NCBI GenBank assembly: GCA_015499995.1 | Contig: JADNRV010000115.1 | Location: 62,001 to 126,000, forward strand | Source of the DNA: Flammula alnicola | Lineage: Eukaryota > Basidiomycota > Agaricomycetes > Agaricales > Strophariaceae | DNA length: 64,000 nucleotides | Direction of reading: 5' to 3' | The notes under the pieces: model-generated | Databases searched by the model: none | What the model was told of the DNA's origin: nothing | What the model saw: only the letters and a program-made list of their open reading frames with translations | Shown here: positions 1 through 12,566 of the stretch, one piece after another | How the letters are laid out: each line of letters starts with the position of its first letter | Numbering within the stretch: the stretch's first letter is position 1 | Made by a program: the position numbers and the translations under genes

Positions 1-826
1 AATTTTGGGTCTGAAGACATGAATTTGGTCAACAACAGGAAGACGGACATAACGAGAGAGATCATACATTGCACTGTCTTGAATTACGCAATAAGTATGG
101 TTCGGAGACATGGAAACTTGTTGCTCATGCAAAATTCCGAACTAAAATTGGATTCTTGAGACAGGAACGACATTGCAAATGCGCATTTCGCTCACCGCAA
201 GGACTCCTACGAAAATTCCCGTCCAAATAACCCATGGCAGCGTTACGAGCTGTGTATGGTGATCAACTTGGTGGTTTTCCATCGTAGAATTGAGATTACA
301 CACCACGTTGATGAATGTAGGGTAGGACTTCTTCTTCATCGCTGATGGCGATAGAGCAGCGAGCACATTCAAGAGCAACTAGAAAGCTATCGTCAAAAAT
401 GGGTAAAATTGCGTACATAGTAACCAACATGAATCGTTAAACCTAGTGAAGCACCCAATTCCCTGATTTTCGTGAGCTAATATCAGAGCTGAGACGGGTG
501 TAAACGTACAAAAATGGGACCGCATAGATGAGGGCCGCTTGAATTGTGCAAAGAATTCGGTCTGGACGCTTATATTGTTGCCCTGCAAACAGAAGGAGAG
601 AATAGGCAAGTCCAAATACGATCCACGAAATGCAAAAGCTGAAGAAAATTGGATGGCGTTTGGCACTGCGGAATATACATGCTGAAAGGACGATAAGCGC
701 AAAGAGGACAGCGCCTGTAAGTTGCAGAGCAAGGAATGTGTCCACGAAAGCAATATTCTGGTCTGCAGGGGAATCATCGGTAAAAGTTTGATTTGAAATG
801 TTGAGATGGAACATACCAGAAACCAT
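1..826 (-). CDS. Seven-transmembrane (GPCR-like) protein, 5' part, runs off the left edge
   Basis: Reading leftward from an ATG at 826, the first exon gives a short extracellular-type N-terminus with an N-glycosylation-like NISNQT, then two strongly hydrophobic stretches (ALQLTGAVLFALIVLSACIF and PIFFSFCISWIVFGLAYSLLLF) separated by a charged loop, then a third helix ending PFLYV near 510. Further hydrophobic coding (TLPWVIWTGIFVGVLA, about 180-240) lies in another frame, so at least two introns must be removed. This helix-loop pattern is typical of the large receptor-like 7TM families of Agaricomycetes; the ligand cannot be deduced. An alternative start is the in-frame ATG at 814. The 3' end is outside the window, and the exact splice sites between 380 and 510 are uncertain because the best donor there is weak. 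Confidence 0.45.
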
Positions 827-1397
827 TGTCACCTCCAGATGTCGCAGAACTGATCTGCCAATTGATGAAAAGAATGCAGTAAGGCAGCTGCAAAGAAAAG
901 ATGAATAAAAGAGTAGAAACAAAAACCGCAGACAGTGAGAGAAGAAAGAAACCTAAGACAACTGTCATTCAAGTCCAGACTCTGAAGACAATCCCACTAC
1001 AGTCGCATGGTTCTCTCTATGCCCAGCAAGGACGGAGAGGGGCTTGCGAAGAACTAAAAAAAAGCTATTGACAGATTGATGAGAAACCTCGCAACCATAT
1101 CACGACGTCGTGCCCATGTCCTGTGAATCCCACCCTCCTAGAGCGGCGCCATGCAAGAGGGCCCTCGAGAAAGACAATGGCTTGAGAAGTATGATAAGGA
1201 TGCTAACGGCGCCTTGGCGCCAGACCCCGACTCCGTTTACACTTTTCTTCTTCCAGAAATCTCAGCCTTATTCATCTTTCACAACATCTACAGCTATCTA
1301 GTATTCCTCCATGCGCAATTTTATTATTAATAATCTTTCTTGTTCGTAGGTTGTTTTGTCTTTGTTGCGCTTCGTTTTTGGTTGGGAGAGACGGGAG
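827..1397. other. Intergenic, no gene recognised
   Basis: Upstream region of the receptor-like gene. It has only short open frames without domain-like composition. I see nothing else supportable up to the inverted-repeat element that starts at 1398. Confidence 0.5.
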
Positions 1398-1951
1398 TAA
1401 GGCTCCAACCATATAGTATACATATAGGGCCGCGGGTCTATATATACGGATACAGTATATTATACGGTATATACTCTATATATACGGTTATATTGTTTTT
1501 CTATATGGTATCACAGGTGATGCACTGTAATTTAACTTTCAGATATTCCACTGTACCCCTACCCACTCAATTAGTAAGTCCTAATGTCTGAAAGGTTCAA
1601 AAATTCTTTCAAAACACCTCAGTTTGTCACTTGTGCAAAGTTGACGGTGGCCACCCGGCTCACTCTGCCGATCATCCGAAGGGTCCAAGGGTAATGAGAC
1701 TGCTAAAGATGCCAAGATTTCAGGCGCAAAATCTGAGATAAGGTGTACTGAAATGTTTTGAGAGGAAACAATGAGGTTCAAGGAGAAGATTCCGAAGGGA
1801 AAACACATATTTAAGAAAACTGTATAGGGTAACCATATACATATATTTACCGTACAGTATAGGAACCTTCTCCAGGCCTATACGTATACCGATATGGATA
1901 TGGTATATACCGTATATATATGGTATACTATATGGTACGGTTGGAGCCTTA
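1398..1951. mobile_element. MITE-like element with TA ends and 13-bp terminal inverted repeats
   Basis: The ends read TAAGGCTCCAACC at 1398 and the exact reverse complement, GGTTGGAGCCTTA, at 1939-1951. Just inside, both arms carry ATATAGTATAC in inverted orientation, offset by about five bases. The interior is rich in TATACCGTATAT-like palindromes next to both ends and has no credible coding frame. A TA at both outer ends fits TA target duplication as in Tc1/mariner or Stowaway-type elements. No longer direct repeat flanks it. The size (554 bp) and lack of a transposase frame make it non-autonomous. Confidence 0.6.
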
Positions 1952-3691
1952 GGTCACGGGAGATACATTTCGAATTTACTTCAAGCAGGATTGTGTTTGG
2001 ACATCAACCATTGAGGAATTTCATTGGCTAACCACGCAAAATTTTCAACGCTTTGACCAGCATCAGAATTTTGGCGAAAAAAGACTCTTCACGACAGAAC
2101 AGCGCTTAAAACAGGAACTTTCCACGTCAGAGCACAGAAATTGAATAAATTGTGAGTGATGAGAAATTTGAAAGGTCGGAGCTACCCATTTCACATATGT
2201 CCTGGCCCCATTTGCTGATAAGTGTCATTTTTTAGAGGGTAAGATGACAGCTGAGATCATCCTGAAACCAGGAAGTGCACGATTGGGACGTCAAGAAATA
2301 TTCAACATATAGTTCAGGATGGTATAATGGATCATAAAATTTTGGGTATTGATTTATATTGTGGAGAAAGTCGTGAGATGGACAATGATAATCGTCGAGA
2401 ACACGAGGTACTCTCGACAGCGACTTGTTGAGAAACATAGGATTGCGGCTATGAATACGGTGTCAAATGGGCTATCTTGCATAGGTTCAAATAACATCTC
2501 ACGGAATTTTATCACAGCAAATAAGGTGGTTGAGGTTCACAGAAGTGATGTCTTCAAAGTCAGACAGTGAAACAATGATATATGAATTCAGGGCCTTCAG
2601 TCAGTGCACGATGGAAGTCTGGAAGAGGACCTGTTTAGCATGCGGCGCATTTGAATAAACTGATCGCTTACGCACGAGTTGTCTATTCAAGGGGCAGAAA
2701 GTGTCGCCTGGCAGTAACGGACGCGGCATCTGCCAAAAGCCTCACCTATGTAGCCTAGATATCCTATTGAATACCTGGTTGGGACAATGTTCCAGCTTTA
2801 AAATCGGGCTATGAAATGTCTTTTAAATTTTATTTGAGAAAGAAGGAAAGCAATGGTGGGGAAAGGAAACGATTGTCGATGGCGTTCATTGTCAATTGGA
2901 ATTCGTAGGAACAAACAGATCACGAGCTCGATTATATAACTTTGATTTTCTCACGGCTTTACAAGCGTTTTGGCTGGGAGGCCGGACGTTTGTGAACGAC
3001 AGAACCCTCCTGTCCTTCGGACAGAGTCGGGGATGTCTTGCATCGTGGACCGATATGGTCCAAACTTTTGCGGATGAGCCCTCAAAGCCCCATGGCAAGC
3101 GGTTCTTAGAGATCTGGTTCTTTACTGAACGAACACTGGGTTGACAGTACTTGAGCGGCGAAGCTTGACAACGAGCGCAGCATTTTCGCGCAATAAATAT
3201 AATGCCCGACGCTGTTCAGATTTGAGGGTCAATGTTAGACGTCGACGGGTCACGGTAAGCATTACTATTAGACGTCAGACGTTGGACGTTCAACGTGGGC
3301 GTCGAAAATCAGGCGTTTTCGGATGTTCCCGGGCTACGGACTGCCTGCGGTAAAATTCGAGCGCAGTTTAAAACCGTTGAATGAAGCCAAACGAGTCAAT
3401 ATTATTATTAATATTAATGCGATAAACCTGGGAGAATCGCAGTATATCATCTCAGAGACGTATGGATTATAACTTAATGAAAGAGAGCAAAAGATACAAA
3501 GACTAGGCCGTAGGAGAAGAAAAGGAAGGACAGGCAATCCGGGAAAATTTTATCATGGTATCCACTGGATATCGCGTCTACAAAACGCATATGATACTGC
3601 CGTGAAAAGGAAGGCGATAAACGGTCGACGATGTTACATACAAAGATGATATGCCCGAGGCCTCGATTCGCCTGTTGACATCGTCTAAGAC
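1952..3691. other. 1.7 kb without a recognisable gene
   Basis: Only short frames occur. A degenerate series of GACGT/ACGTC words lies at about 3235-3310, too irregular to call a satellite. I found no TIR partner, tRNA-like fold or conserved protein fragment here. Confidence 0.4.
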
Positions 3692-6203
3692 CTAAGAGGC
3701 ATGAGGCGTAACTTGATCTGCTGTGGCAGCAGCAGCAGCCACGGGATGAGCGGGGGTAACTGCTGGCACGTCCTCTGTGATAGGATCCTCGTGTGGCGTT
3801 GGCTCTACGTCCAATGCCTTGATAGCGCTGCTGTCGGCTACCGCAGCGACGGAGTCTGCAAGAGCCAGCTCTTCTTCTTTTGTTACATCGGCAACAGCCT
3901 CCTGCGTCACAGGGGATGAGGTATCAACGGGTGTCGGATCAGCAGCTGGCGCTATGGGTGCCAACGTCACTGCTGCAGGTTCTGCAACCGGTACTGATAT
4001 GTCTGATGTCGAAGGCGCAGCGGTAGATGGAAGGGGTATCTCAACAATCTCCTTTTCGGTCTTCAGGGTGGCTTCGTTCTCAACGGTAGGAGTAGGAACA
4101 GGAACTGCGGGTTCGACAATGGGTTCAGGTTCAGGTGCTGCCTCCCTAGCTACCTTCTCCTCTGACGTCGCCTCCTTCACTTCAGCTTGAACGTCTGTGT
4201 GCTTGTCAGCGACAAGCGCTGAAGATTCCGGAGTAGCTGGTGGTGGAGCTACTTCAGCTTCTGGCGCCAGAGCAGGTTCCTCGGCGGCAGGTTCGTGTAA
4301 TGTCGTTTCCTCTGAATGAGTGGGTTCGATAGTCGGCTCTTCATCAACCTTCTCCTCTACAGCCGTGGGAACCACAGTTGGTGCGTCCTCGCCAGTGTTC
4401 CCCGGTTTCTCTGTCTCCGCAGGTGGTTTCTCCAATTCTAGCGCAGGAGCCGGCTCAGCTAAGGCTGGCGAGGCCTCAGAGACGGGGTTCGCGACTTCAT
4501 TCTCTGCCGCTTTGGTCTCAGGTGTCGGCACGGCAGACGCTTCTTCGGCGAAAGAAACAGCAATCTCCTCGTCGGGGCTGAGCGAAATCTCGAATTGCGT
4601 CTCTGTCTCGCCTTCTGTCTCCATATCGGCTTCCTCGCCTCCTTGCTCTGTCTCTATCGAGGGTCTGGCTGTCTTGGGTCCTTCATGTTCATCCTCAGCT
4701 TCCAACTCGCCCGCTCTCGCTTTCGCCGCCAACTCGTCCGCCACCGCACTAGCCTCGGCGTCCGCGAACACCATCGTATCGGTCCTATTCCGTCCAAATC
4801 GCGACCTCGAACTTGATGTCGGACTCTCGCCAATGCCTCCATTCCCAGTGCCTTCAGTCAGGCCAGGCGGATTGGGGCTCCTCGAGCGACCGATGCCAAG
4901 CTGCTGCTGCTGTTGGAGCTGTCTCTGCGCAATGGCAGCGGGCAAAAGTCGATGATCTTCTTCTCTAAGCTGGGGTGGGTAGTGTTGTCTGCTATCGCCA
5001 TAGCCACGAGGAGAGTGGTCTCGCTCACTACCGGAACCCGAGTCCTCTCCAGTGAACTGGGCGGAAGGGATGACCAGGAACTCGGCAGGTACCAAGTCAA
5101 ACTTGGCGGTAAGGGCGAGGAACCGAGCGTACAATGAGGACTCGGCCTCAGCTTGTTCGAAAGCTTCACGATGGTGGAAATAAGCATGAGCGAATATACG
5201 CCCGAGACGTCGTGCAAGAGAAGAGAAATGTCGGTGGGAGGTTTGTGGAATTTGAAGCCTGAAAAAAAAATTCAATATAAGACTGAAGAAAGGCGGACTG
5301 GCAGTATAGGGGTTTACGTACCGTGAGGGGAAGGTACGCGGAGAATTTAGTAGGGCAGTGGCGCTATCCACGGTATGTAAGATGTAGTCAATTGCGCAGC
5401 ATTGCTGGTTAAATCAATAATCAAGTCAGAATGTTGCATCCAAACCGTAAGAAATAAGGTAAAGGATAATCGCCCATGTAGAGACATGATCACAGCACAA
5501 ATCTACGCTGAGTTTGTATAGCATGATCCAGTGCTAAACTCCCATATAAGAGTGGCAAGGAAGAGCATGGCTTCGCGTTTAGAGCGCGTCCATGTACGGG
5601 TTATGTCCATATGACAACAACGAAGTTGAATGGCTCAGCACAAAGAAACGTGTCCGCAATGTTCATGCGTATAGAAAGCAGGTCATGCACACACCTCCAT
5701 AGCACCGTCGTTTCCGTGAGCGACACACAGATAGAGCCATTCGCCTGCCTTCATCTCTGGACATGAAGCACGCGTACATTCTTGTTGAAGCGTCGTAATC
5801 AGGGGATGAGACAAGTCCTGCGCCAGTCGTCTACGATTCAATTAGCCTCCTGTCACTTGTGGCACTAAGCCATAGAGCCGCCGCACCTCAGTTGTTCGTA
5901 AATCCAACATGCTTCATCCACCGTAACCTCGTTCTTCCCTTTCTCCGCGTCCTTGTCGCCTTCTTTCGCGCTTGCTGTGTGCTCTTCCTTGTCCTTATCA
6001 CTAGCAGCGTCTTTGTCCTTGGATGACGAGCCGGGCAGAGAGACAATAGCATCCACGTCGTGCACGTCAAGGCGAATGAGCAAGGAGATGTATTCTTGCA
6101 GTTGGAAGGCGCTGTCAAGCGAGGCGAGAGAAGGAAGGTTCTTCACGGGGTAGAAAGTAGAGATGCGCGAGCCGCGAAGAGGCCTTTGAATAACGGCAGC
6201 CAT
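3692..6203 (-). CDS. MOB/phocein-family protein with a long acidic low-complexity tail
   Basis: Four exons join in frame: 6203-5887, 5830-5695, 5404-5322 and 5258-3692 (700 aa). MOB proteins are zinc-binding adaptors for NDR/LATS-type kinases or, for the phocein (MOB4) branch, components of STRIPAK. The MOB fold occupies residues ~1-235: Cys124 and Cys129 in CTRASCPEMKAGEWLYLC and His203/His208 in AHAYFHH match the family's zinc ligands, and WLYLCVAHG resembles the phocein branch more than MOB1. The invariant CWIYEQL before the first intron and QCCAIDYILHT in exon 3 support the splicing. From about residue 250 to 700 the protein is Glu/Pro/Ala-rich with a polyGln run, roughly tripling the usual ~220-residue length. 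The start ATG is the first in frame. The intron before exon 3 is long (290 nt). I am confident of the family, less of the subfamily. Confidence 0.88.
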
Positions 6204-6637
6204 GGTCGAGGATGTCGAACAGGTCGAGTCGGTCGTCTCGTTCGGTGTCCAAGAATTGACACAGAAATGGATGGAATTTACTATTGTTTAACTTTTTCAC
6301 TTTATTTGGCGAACTATTTGGGGAAAATTAAGTTTATTACATAAGTTGTTATCTGGTTGACGTGACTTCATTCCCTTCATCACCGCCATTCACATTATGG
6401 ACGGGGACCTTTGAGGTGGGTCCATTTCACTAAATCTAAACATACCTTCTGACAATCGTTAAGCTATAGAACGATTCAATTGTCATGCAAGTCATTTATT
6501 TAATCGAACGGATACATTCTGAAAATGTGATAGATGAGAAAATAGCTCGACATGCAATCGACATGTCCAGGGAGGCTTCAGAAAAGGCTGATTATGAAGC
6601 TATGCATATGTGCGTGAATTGGAAATGAGACCCAAAA
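6204..6637. other. Intergenic between the MOB gene and HET gene 1
   Basis: AT-rich spacer holding the MOB promoter on the minus strand and the 3' flank of HET gene 1. No small gene or repeat is apparent. Confidence 0.5.
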
Positions 6638-8656
6638 CTAGCTGAAGATAATATCTGCGGTGCGAATGGAACCGTCCTCAATTAGAGTGGGATAACTGCG
6701 GACGGTACCGATCTTGCGAAAGACATTTTTACCGACCTCGTTGGCAATCACCCAACGTTTGACATCCGACACTGGGTTAGAGGACACGTCGAAAACCCAA
6801 CACTTTGTCGCTGCAGGCGGAATCGATCGGTGAGTCCACGCCAGGCAGACCATCGGCGCATTTTGGCCCTCGACACGCACAGCAAGGACTGTCCTATCCC
6901 ATCCTGCAACACCCGCAGCATATGCGAGCTTCCTTCTGAGATCTGTCTTCTCGAAGATATAGAAACAGTCACTCAAGGAGGGTGCGGACAACGCTCTGTC
7001 TAGCGCACGTTGCGATTCCTTGACCTCGCCGGGCGGCACGCCATCTGACGCCGCCAAACCGTCCTTCAGATGCTGGACAATCGGGTCGGTATTAAACCCC
7101 TTCGCTTTGAGGAGCCAGGTGCAGGCGAACAGCTTGTTATTCTCTCCTCCTCCGTCTCCGAGACTGGCACTTGTTCCAACGGCCTGACCTACAACTCTCA
7201 CCGAGATCTCTAAACCAGCTGGAGTGATTGCGATCCTGCCGCCGTTGCGATGGTTCAAAGTCTCTGGGTAAGAGGCGATTGCGTCTGCCCTTCGATGGAG
7301 CGCTGTGATCTCCGGTATCCACCTTTCTCCCTCTGCCGCCTCTTCTGGGTCGGGGTTCATCAGGTCATGCAGAAGCGGCCAGACTTTTCCGGACGAGACC
7401 ACCTTGCGTAGCGTCTCTTTCCACATCTCCTCGAGGGACGCAGTTGGGCGGGTGGAGTCGTCGGGCGATGTCTGGATTGGAACCATTTCAGCGCCGTTCA
7501 ACAATCCATACAGCCCAAGCAACCGATCAATCTGGACCGTGCAACTCTTGTCTCTTGTCTGAGCGGCGAGCGTGATGAGGTCGACATGTCCGTTCTGCTC
7601 GAGATCTTCTTTCAAGTCCCAACCCAACTTCTCTGGTCTCCAGTTCTTCGTGATGACCGTCTCGTCGTAGAGATGGATGTAATCGTAGTGCCTCCCTCCG
7701 GGCGGTTGGGTCAACGAGCCATTCCGCAATATCTTGTGATACCAATCGAGAAGGTGTCGCAAGCGGCCGATATGGAGTTCTTGGCCATCCAGGAGGACGT
7801 GTCGCTTCGGTAGCAGAAGTTCCTGGAACGTCCACATTCTCCAAAACCACTGGTCGCTCATAATCGTGTCGACCGACGCAATGTTTTCCCAGATACGAAA
7901 AGCGTTTTCGCCCACGGGCGCGTCAGTTTCGATGATAGTGGAGTAGAGGTCCATGAGCTGACTGTACTTCGTGGAGAAGTTGATATAATCTTGCGGGACA
8001 ACCAAGCATGCGACTGCTCCCCTGTAATACTGACCCATCTTAGGTATCTCCGTCTTCTTCTCCTGGTCTGCTTCAACGGACTTGTCCTGGTTAATGCAGA
8101 GAATATCCATCCACAGCCATTTGACGTTTTCTCGCTTGCAGTAGCTTAGGATGGCGTCCCACTTGGCCTTATTTGTGATAGGGACAGGCCATTCAACGCT
8201 AGGCAGCGACATTAAGTGCTTTGCATCGCCCCAAACCTGTGACACCACAAGATATTCCGGAGCAACGCCATTCGTCTCACTCAGGTAGGTTTCTGCATCC
8301 TTGAGACATTCGTTCTCGCAATCGAACAGCCGCAATGGAGCTATCGATCTACGCAAAATGTCAATACGAAAACCAGTGTGATTCGACAAAACTTCTTACT
8401 CTGTGGCGTTATTCTGGCTCGGCACAACTTTGTCACTCGTATGTGCACCATCTTCGGTGTTGCTTGGTACCAATGCCGCCTCTCCAACTCTCCAAACCGG
8501 GCCGCTCTTTGGTAGGGACCAAATTTCGAATAGATCATTCGTTTTGTAGCTCTGATCGGTCCAACGTATAGTGTCCCAGGAAGCATTCCGAACTTCGCGC
8601 GACGAAATGCGTGGCATGGAGTGGTAGATATCGAGGATAAGAGGTTTTCGGCGCAT
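6638..8656 (-). CDS. HET-domain (heterokaryon incompatibility) protein, open copy
   Basis: Exon 2 (8348-6638) carries the HET core: YLVVSQVWGD, WLWMDILCINQ and the following YYRGAVACLVV are the hallmark motifs of fungal HET-domain regulators of allorecognition cell death. A 51-nt intron (8399-8349, GTAAGA...GTAG) joins it to an upstream exon in the same frame (...NNAT-ESIAPLRLFDCE). The ATG at 8656 (MRRKPLILDIY) is my preferred start because the similarity to the neighbouring copy begins there; in-frame ATGs at 8704 and 8806 are alternatives. The C-terminal ~250 residues (EKTDLRRKLAYAAGVAGWDRTVLAV and onward) have no family I can name but are conserved in the second copy. The frame is uninterrupted, so this copy is probably functional. 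Confidence 0.82.
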
Positions 8657-9931
8657 GGGGGGCAACAAATAATGCAGGATCCACCTGATGACCTTCTTTA
8701 TCATAAAGAGATGTGGGTGGGGCAGAAAGCAGCCTAAGCCGAAGCGTAAGGAGTTGGAGAAAGAGGAGTATGCTCTGTCAGATATATACATATAACTGGC
8801 GCCCATTCTATGCGACAGGCGACAGGGAGCCTGTCAATGTCATGCCTTGCCTCGCCTTCAAAGTTAATTTGACGCTGGGAAACTGAAGCACAGATCTTAC
8901 ATAGCGTCGACGACTGCAGTAGGCAATAATAGTTGAACCCCACCCCGTGTGGCAAAAGGGGAATGAGCGTGGTATGAATGTGCTAGTTGAGGTTTCGGTA
9001 CGTGTCGGGACGTTCAAGCTTCAGGAATCTTCTCGATATCGATTTGCAAGTGGTTAGAGGTTATTAGACCACAAGACTTCTCGAAAACATATCCTCATTC
9101 TACTCCTACATTTGAAACGGGATTCTAGAAGCTAGATTACGAAAACAAGGAATGCAGCGCAGCTCCACTCATGTATCTTTGCCCACGCCAGTGCCGTCAC
9201 CCATACAATAGAAAGAGATTGCATTTGGATTCCTTTGGACGTTGACAGGCAGCTTGCTTGGATGAAGCACACACGTATTTGGATACTTTTTCATGGACTA
9301 TCATTAGCCGCTCCGCAATTGAGACGTGAATAGCTATAATTGAGACCTCCGAGTTGGATCGCATGTCAGAGAAAACGTTATCAATATCACCACCGATTGG
9401 AGCCCACATTAACGGCTGAAATGCAATGCGATGATAGAAGGACACTAGGCCGCAGTCCAGTGTCGCGAGAAGGGTCAAGGAGGACAGGCGTCAATTAAAC
9501 AGAACTGAGAAATACCATGCTGGAGACTCACGGCCATGAAACAGCATGTTCGCCCCGACTCGCAGGTGGCCATTAAACTGCGGGTAGGCCGGGATAAACC
9601 CGACAAGGGGTGTGAGCTTTGAAGACTATAAAGGAAAGATTGCCGTCTGGGCGCCAATAGCAGCTTGCAAAATCCTATCTGAGCCAAAAATACATTTCGG
9701 GGTTTTTGTCCGGACGCCTTCTGCTCCATTGTGTCCCAAAAGGACCTAGGTTGAGGCTGAAATTATTGGGCGATCTGTCAGGACATAGAATCCAGGTCAT
9801 CTGCGAGCGCTAAAAGTTCTTAAAATTGAAAATCAATCAGAGACTGGTGATCGATCAGTACTACAACTGTTGACAGTAGACCTCAATGCAGACCACGGAC
9901 GCTGACAGGATTTTGATTACCCTATAGACCT
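8657..9931. other. Spacer between the two HET copies
   Basis: 1.3 kb with short frames only. If HET gene 1 starts at 8806 the first 150 nt would be coding. I see no effector-like or partner gene in it. Confidence 0.4.
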
Positions 9932-11984
9932 TCAGATAAGAATGACATCGGTAATGTGCGTAGGGTTGTTGCCCATTACGATGGGATGACTGCGCACAGT
10001 GCCGATCTTCTGAAATTTACCAGGTCCGACCTGATTTGCGACGATCCAACGTTTCACGACCGAATTTGGGTCTGAACTCACATCCAAGACCCAGCATTCC
10101 CACTTCTTCGGGGGGATAGATCGGTGTGTCCACGCCAGGCTCACGATTGGCGCCGCATTACCCTCGGTTTGCACGGCGAGGACGGTCCTGTCCCATCCAG
10201 CGACACCCGGAGCGTACGCGAGTTTCCTTCGGAGTTTCGTGCGCTCGATTTCAGAAAAGCATTCGGTGAGGGACGGCGCGGACAACGCCGTATCTAAGGC
10301 GTGATGCGACTCCTCGACTTGCCCTGGTAGCACGCCATCGGACATCGCCAACCCGTCCTTCAGGTGCTGGACAATCGGGTCGGTATTAAACCCCTTCGCT
10401 TTGAGGAGCCAGGTGCAGGCGACAGCTTGTTGTTCTCCCCTCCTCCGTCTCCAAGACTGACGCTTGTTCCGATGACCCGACCTACAACTCGCACTGAGAT
10501 CCTAATCCGGCTGCAGAGATTGTGATCCTGCCGCTGTTGCGATGGTTCAAAGTGTCTGGATGAGCATCGATTGCGTCGCCCCTTCGATGGAGCGCTGTGA
10601 TCTCCGGCATCCACTTTTCTCCTTCTGCCGCCTCTTCTGGGTCGAGGTTCATTAAGTCGTGCAGAAGCGGCCAGACTTTTCCGGACGATACTACCTTGCG
10701 AAGCGTCCTCTTCCACATCGTGTCAAGTGCTGCAGTAGGGATGGCGGATGGGACGGCGATCGGCTGGATTGGAACCTTCTCGTCTTCACTAAGCATTCCG
10801 TACAGCCCAAGCAGCTTGTCTACTTGGAACCTGCATTTCTTGTCCCTTGTCTGCGTAACAAGCGTTATGAGATCGACGTGGCCGTCCTGTTCCAAGTTCG
10901 TCTTCAAATCCCAGCCCAGCTTTTCTGGTCTCCAATTCTTTGTGACCACCATTTCCTTCTCTGGGTGAACGAAGTCGTATTCTCTCCCACCGGCAGGCTT
11001 CGTTAGAGAGCCATTCCTCAATATCTTGTGGTACCAGTCCAGGATTCGTCGTAAACGACCGAACTCTAGTTGTTGACCGTCCAACAGAACGTGTTTCTTC
11101 GGCATCATCAGCTCCTGGAACGTCCACATCCTCCAGAACCATTGGTCGTCCATAATGGCGTCGACCAGCGCAATATTTCCCAGATGCGAACGGCGTTATC
11201 TTGGATCGACACATTGGTATCAATAATAGTGGCTAAGAGGTCCATGAGTTGCTTGTATGTCGCGGAGAAACTGGTAAATTGTTCCGGCACGACTAAGCAT
11301 GCTGTCGCACCCCGATAATATCCTCCCATTATCGAAATCTCTGCACCTTTCTCCTCGTCTATTTCCTCTAACTCGCGGGATTGATTGATGCACAGGATGT
11401 CGAGCCACATCCATTTAACGTGTTCCCTTCTGCAGAACTCCAAGATAGCCTCCAATTTTGTGTTATCCGAGATGGGGACAAGCCATGGGACGGTAGGTAC
11501 TGTCAGATATTCCTTGATATCTCCCCAGACATGCGATACCATATGGTAGGGCGGAATGAGATTGTCTGTCTCGCGAAGGTATGTTTCTCGATCTTTCAGA
11601 ATCCCGGTTTCGCAGTCGAACAGTCGCCGGGGGGCCGCAGAGCTAATTCTAAACGTGAATATCAGAATCAGCCATTCGGAGGGGTTCTGAGAGATCGTCT
11701 TACTCGATTCCACCGACTTGGCTCACAGCCGCCCACTCATCTACATTGATAACTGCCTCCGATACGCCTGGCTGCCTTGCCTCAATCTGCCATGACTGGG
11801 AGTCAAAGGTTTGGGGCCAGATCTCCAATATGTCCACCGTGCCCTTTGAGGTATCGACCCACCGAACGTTGCTCAGCGCGGTCCTCGATACATCGTCGCG
11901 GGTCAAAATTGGCTTGGAGAAGTATACATCCAATGAGAGCCCTTGTTGCTCTGGGGCGCTGATATCCTCCGCAGCGCTCGCCAT
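9932..11984 (-). pseudogene. HET-domain gene, tandem copy with three single-base deletions
   Basis: Paralogue of the gene at 6638-8656 in the same orientation. Exon 1 (11984-11704) starts at an ATG in good context (ACCATGG). A 55-nt intron (11703-11649) leads to the HET core with YHMVSHVWGD, WMWLDILCINQ and YYRGATACLVV. Aligned by eye with the open copy, it lacks one T in a T-run near 11176-11178, one T near 10500 and one A near 10422. Each moves the frame, so the protein is split into four frames although the encoded sequence is otherwise well conserved to the final VILI stop at 9932. The conserved intron position and codons argue for recent decay; base-calling errors in homopolymers are the alternative for the first deletion. 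Confidence 0.8.
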
Positions 11985-12149
11985 GGTTGTTCTGCAGACA
12001 CGTATGACTGAGGTTGAAAACTAGAGAAGGGGCCTTGGGCCGGTAAGGCATCGATGGCACTATCGCAGATTGCCGCCATAAGGTGAATGTGTTGTAGGGC
12101 ATCATGATGCTGTGGTCCGGCCGGTGCTTCTCGTGGTTCTGAACCTGGT

Positions 12150-12566
12150 TCATGTAGCAGCTAGCTCTCCTCGAATGTTATTTAATAGCCCCGGCGCGCT
12201 CGAGTCCGGCCTCTTCCGGTCACACGCAACCGTAAGACTCTTCCAAATATTCCCAGTACCTCTGTCTCGTAGCTCCAAGTTGATTTCCTCATACCCCTCT
12301 GGCATCGTAAGTGCCCAGTCTGCTTGATAAGGTCGCTCACCCTCTATTAGGGGCTTCGCTAGCCGTTCTCTCCTTTTCTCGGATGGAGGCGGGCTAGAGG
12401 CGATGGGGAATTTGGTGGATATGGGCGAGAGCGATGTCTTCGATGTATGTTTCGTCATAAAAGTCAGTCCAACTCTGCGATATCGAATCGGAATAACCCA
12501 CTGACCTGCCTTTTCCACTTCTTCGGCACTCCAACGTGACGACGGCCAACTAGTCACCAGGATCAT
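12150..12566 (-). CDS. Weak hypothetical frame
   Basis: An open frame of 138 codons, with charged, non-repetitive composition in its second half (GYEEINLELRDRGTGNIWKSL). I recognise no domain. The first codons do not have a convincing start, and the frame may be an exon of a gene reaching to about 12745. It lies just upstream of HET copy 2 on the same strand. It could equally be a chance frame. Confidence 0.2.
   Translation of the reverse strand: MILVTSWPSSRWSAEEVEKAGQWVIPIRYRRVGLTFMTKHTSKTSLSPISTKFPIASSPPPSEKRRERLAKPLIEGERPYQADWALTMPEGYEEINLELRDRGTGNIWKSLTVACDRKRPDSSAPGLLNNIRGELAAT

Noticed and set aside
3235..3310. Repeated GACGT/ACGTC words as an operator array or satellite
   Set aside because: Spacing and sequence are irregular; no function or family can be supported.
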